Of a stretch of 5,637 nucleotides of DNA, positions 5,346 through 5,637 are shown in pieces. Source of the stretch: an uncultured Eubacteriales bacterium. GTDB taxonomy: Bacteria; Bacillota; Clostridia; Lachnospirales; Lachnospiraceae. Every line of letters starts with the position of its first letter. The stretch's first letter is position 1. The translations under genes were made by a program, and so were the position numbers. The notes below the pieces were generated by a model. It worked only from the letters and a program-made list of their open reading frames with translations, was not told the DNA's origin and searched no databases. The stretch spans positions 1 to 5,637 of the forward strand of contig CACZSO010000029.1 in assembly GCA_902783795.1 (NCBI GenBank), given 5' to 3'.

Positions 5346-5637
5346 ATGAGGCGGGTTGAAAGACCTGCGGAAGAAAGGACCATGGATCATAGGCGATCCA
5401 TCAGGAAAAGTATGAATACTGCTGAAAAGAAAAACGGCATGACTGGGCGGCATGTTTATGTGTTAATAGCCAGCTGCATCATGGCCTGGGGTGTCATGGG
5501 AATGATCAATGCTTACGGGGTGTTTTTTACGCCTATGGAAGAAGCCCTGGGTACGGGACGGGCCGCGGCTACTCTACATTATTCTTTGAGGATGCTGGCG
5601 GTAGGCCTGGCAAGCCCTTTGGCTGCCCGTCTGATAG
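5346..5637 (+). CDS. MFS transporter, N-terminal part (3' end outside window)
   Basis: Ninety-seven residues of a transporter that runs past the right edge. Residues 1-35 are hydrophilic and basic (a long cytoplasmic N-tail). Residues 36-58 form the first transmembrane helix (VYVLIASCIMAWGVMGMINA), continuing into Y-G-V-F-F-x-P-M, then a loop M-E-E-A-L-G-T-G-R-A-A-A and the start of helix 2 (MLAVGLASPLAARLI), where MFS motif A would follow. The A-Y-G-V-F-F-x-P-M signature after helix 1 is characteristic of monocarboxylate/oxalate-formate antiporter-like MFS proteins; the actual substrate is unknown. The start is ambiguous: GTG 5343 has better spacing to the AGGAGG, ATG 5346 has the better codon, and ATG 5439 would give a conventional short N-tail. 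A stop at 5334-5336 bounds the frame upstream. The dyad at 5299-5319 suggests regulated expression. Confidence 0.83.
   Translation, partial: MRRVERPAEERTMDHRRSIRKSMNTAEKKNGMTGRHVYVLIASCIMAWGVMGMINAYGVFFTPMEEALGTGRAAATLHYSLRMLAVGLASPLAARLI

Noticed and set aside
5235..5453. Minus-strand 72-codon frame opposite the MFS start
   Set aside because: It overlaps the MFS coding region and its ribosome binding site, has no ribosome binding site of its own and looks like an antisense shadow.

Overview
The window looks like a chromosomal segment of a low-to-mid GC anaerobic member of the Bacillota (Clostridia-like). Strong AGGAGG-type ribosome binding sites, sigma-A-like promoters, an Fe-S aldo/keto reductase of a type common in anaerobes and short single-gene transcription units all point that way. 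No species-level assignment is possible from the sequence alone.

Layout, left to right. (1) The last 46 codons of an MFS-type transporter end at 143. (2) A complete aldo/keto reductase with a C-terminal bis-[4Fe-4S] ferredoxin-like domain (222-1259, +) has its own extended -10 promoter. (3) A hairpin at 1270-1304 separates it from a convergent YhhN/TMEM86-type membrane protein, a probable lysoplasmalogenase (1336-2001, -), with a well-formed promoter at 2048-2076. (4) A divergent class I SAM-dependent methyltransferase (2166-2900, +) ends at a strong terminator (2920-2964). (5) About 260 bp without a gene is followed by an unassigned 270-residue protein with a PD-(D/E)XK nuclease-like C-terminal half (3222-4034, -). 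(6) A gene-free stretch of about 1.3 kb (4035-5342) holds two unrelated tandem repeat arrays: five full copies and one partial copy of an ~84-bp unit (4143-4619), then three full copies and one partial copy of a 60-61-bp unit (4958-5160). (7) A second MFS transporter begins near 5343/5346 and runs off the right edge, preceded by an operator-like dyad at 5299-5319.

The genes do not form an obvious pathway. They look like independent single-gene units, possibly with readthrough from the left MFS gene into the reductase. The most unusual part is the repeat-bearing gap. Every 84-bp unit can form the same hairpin on the + strand RNA: 11 of 12 arm positions pair, and all six copies differ only by changes that leave G-U pairs, which would be A-C mismatches on the other strand. 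Each 61-bp unit carries a Shine-Dalgarno-like AAGGA exactly 8 nt before an ATG that opens a 12-codon reading frame. Both are direct observations. That either array is a functional RNA or a set of translated micro-ORFs is inference.
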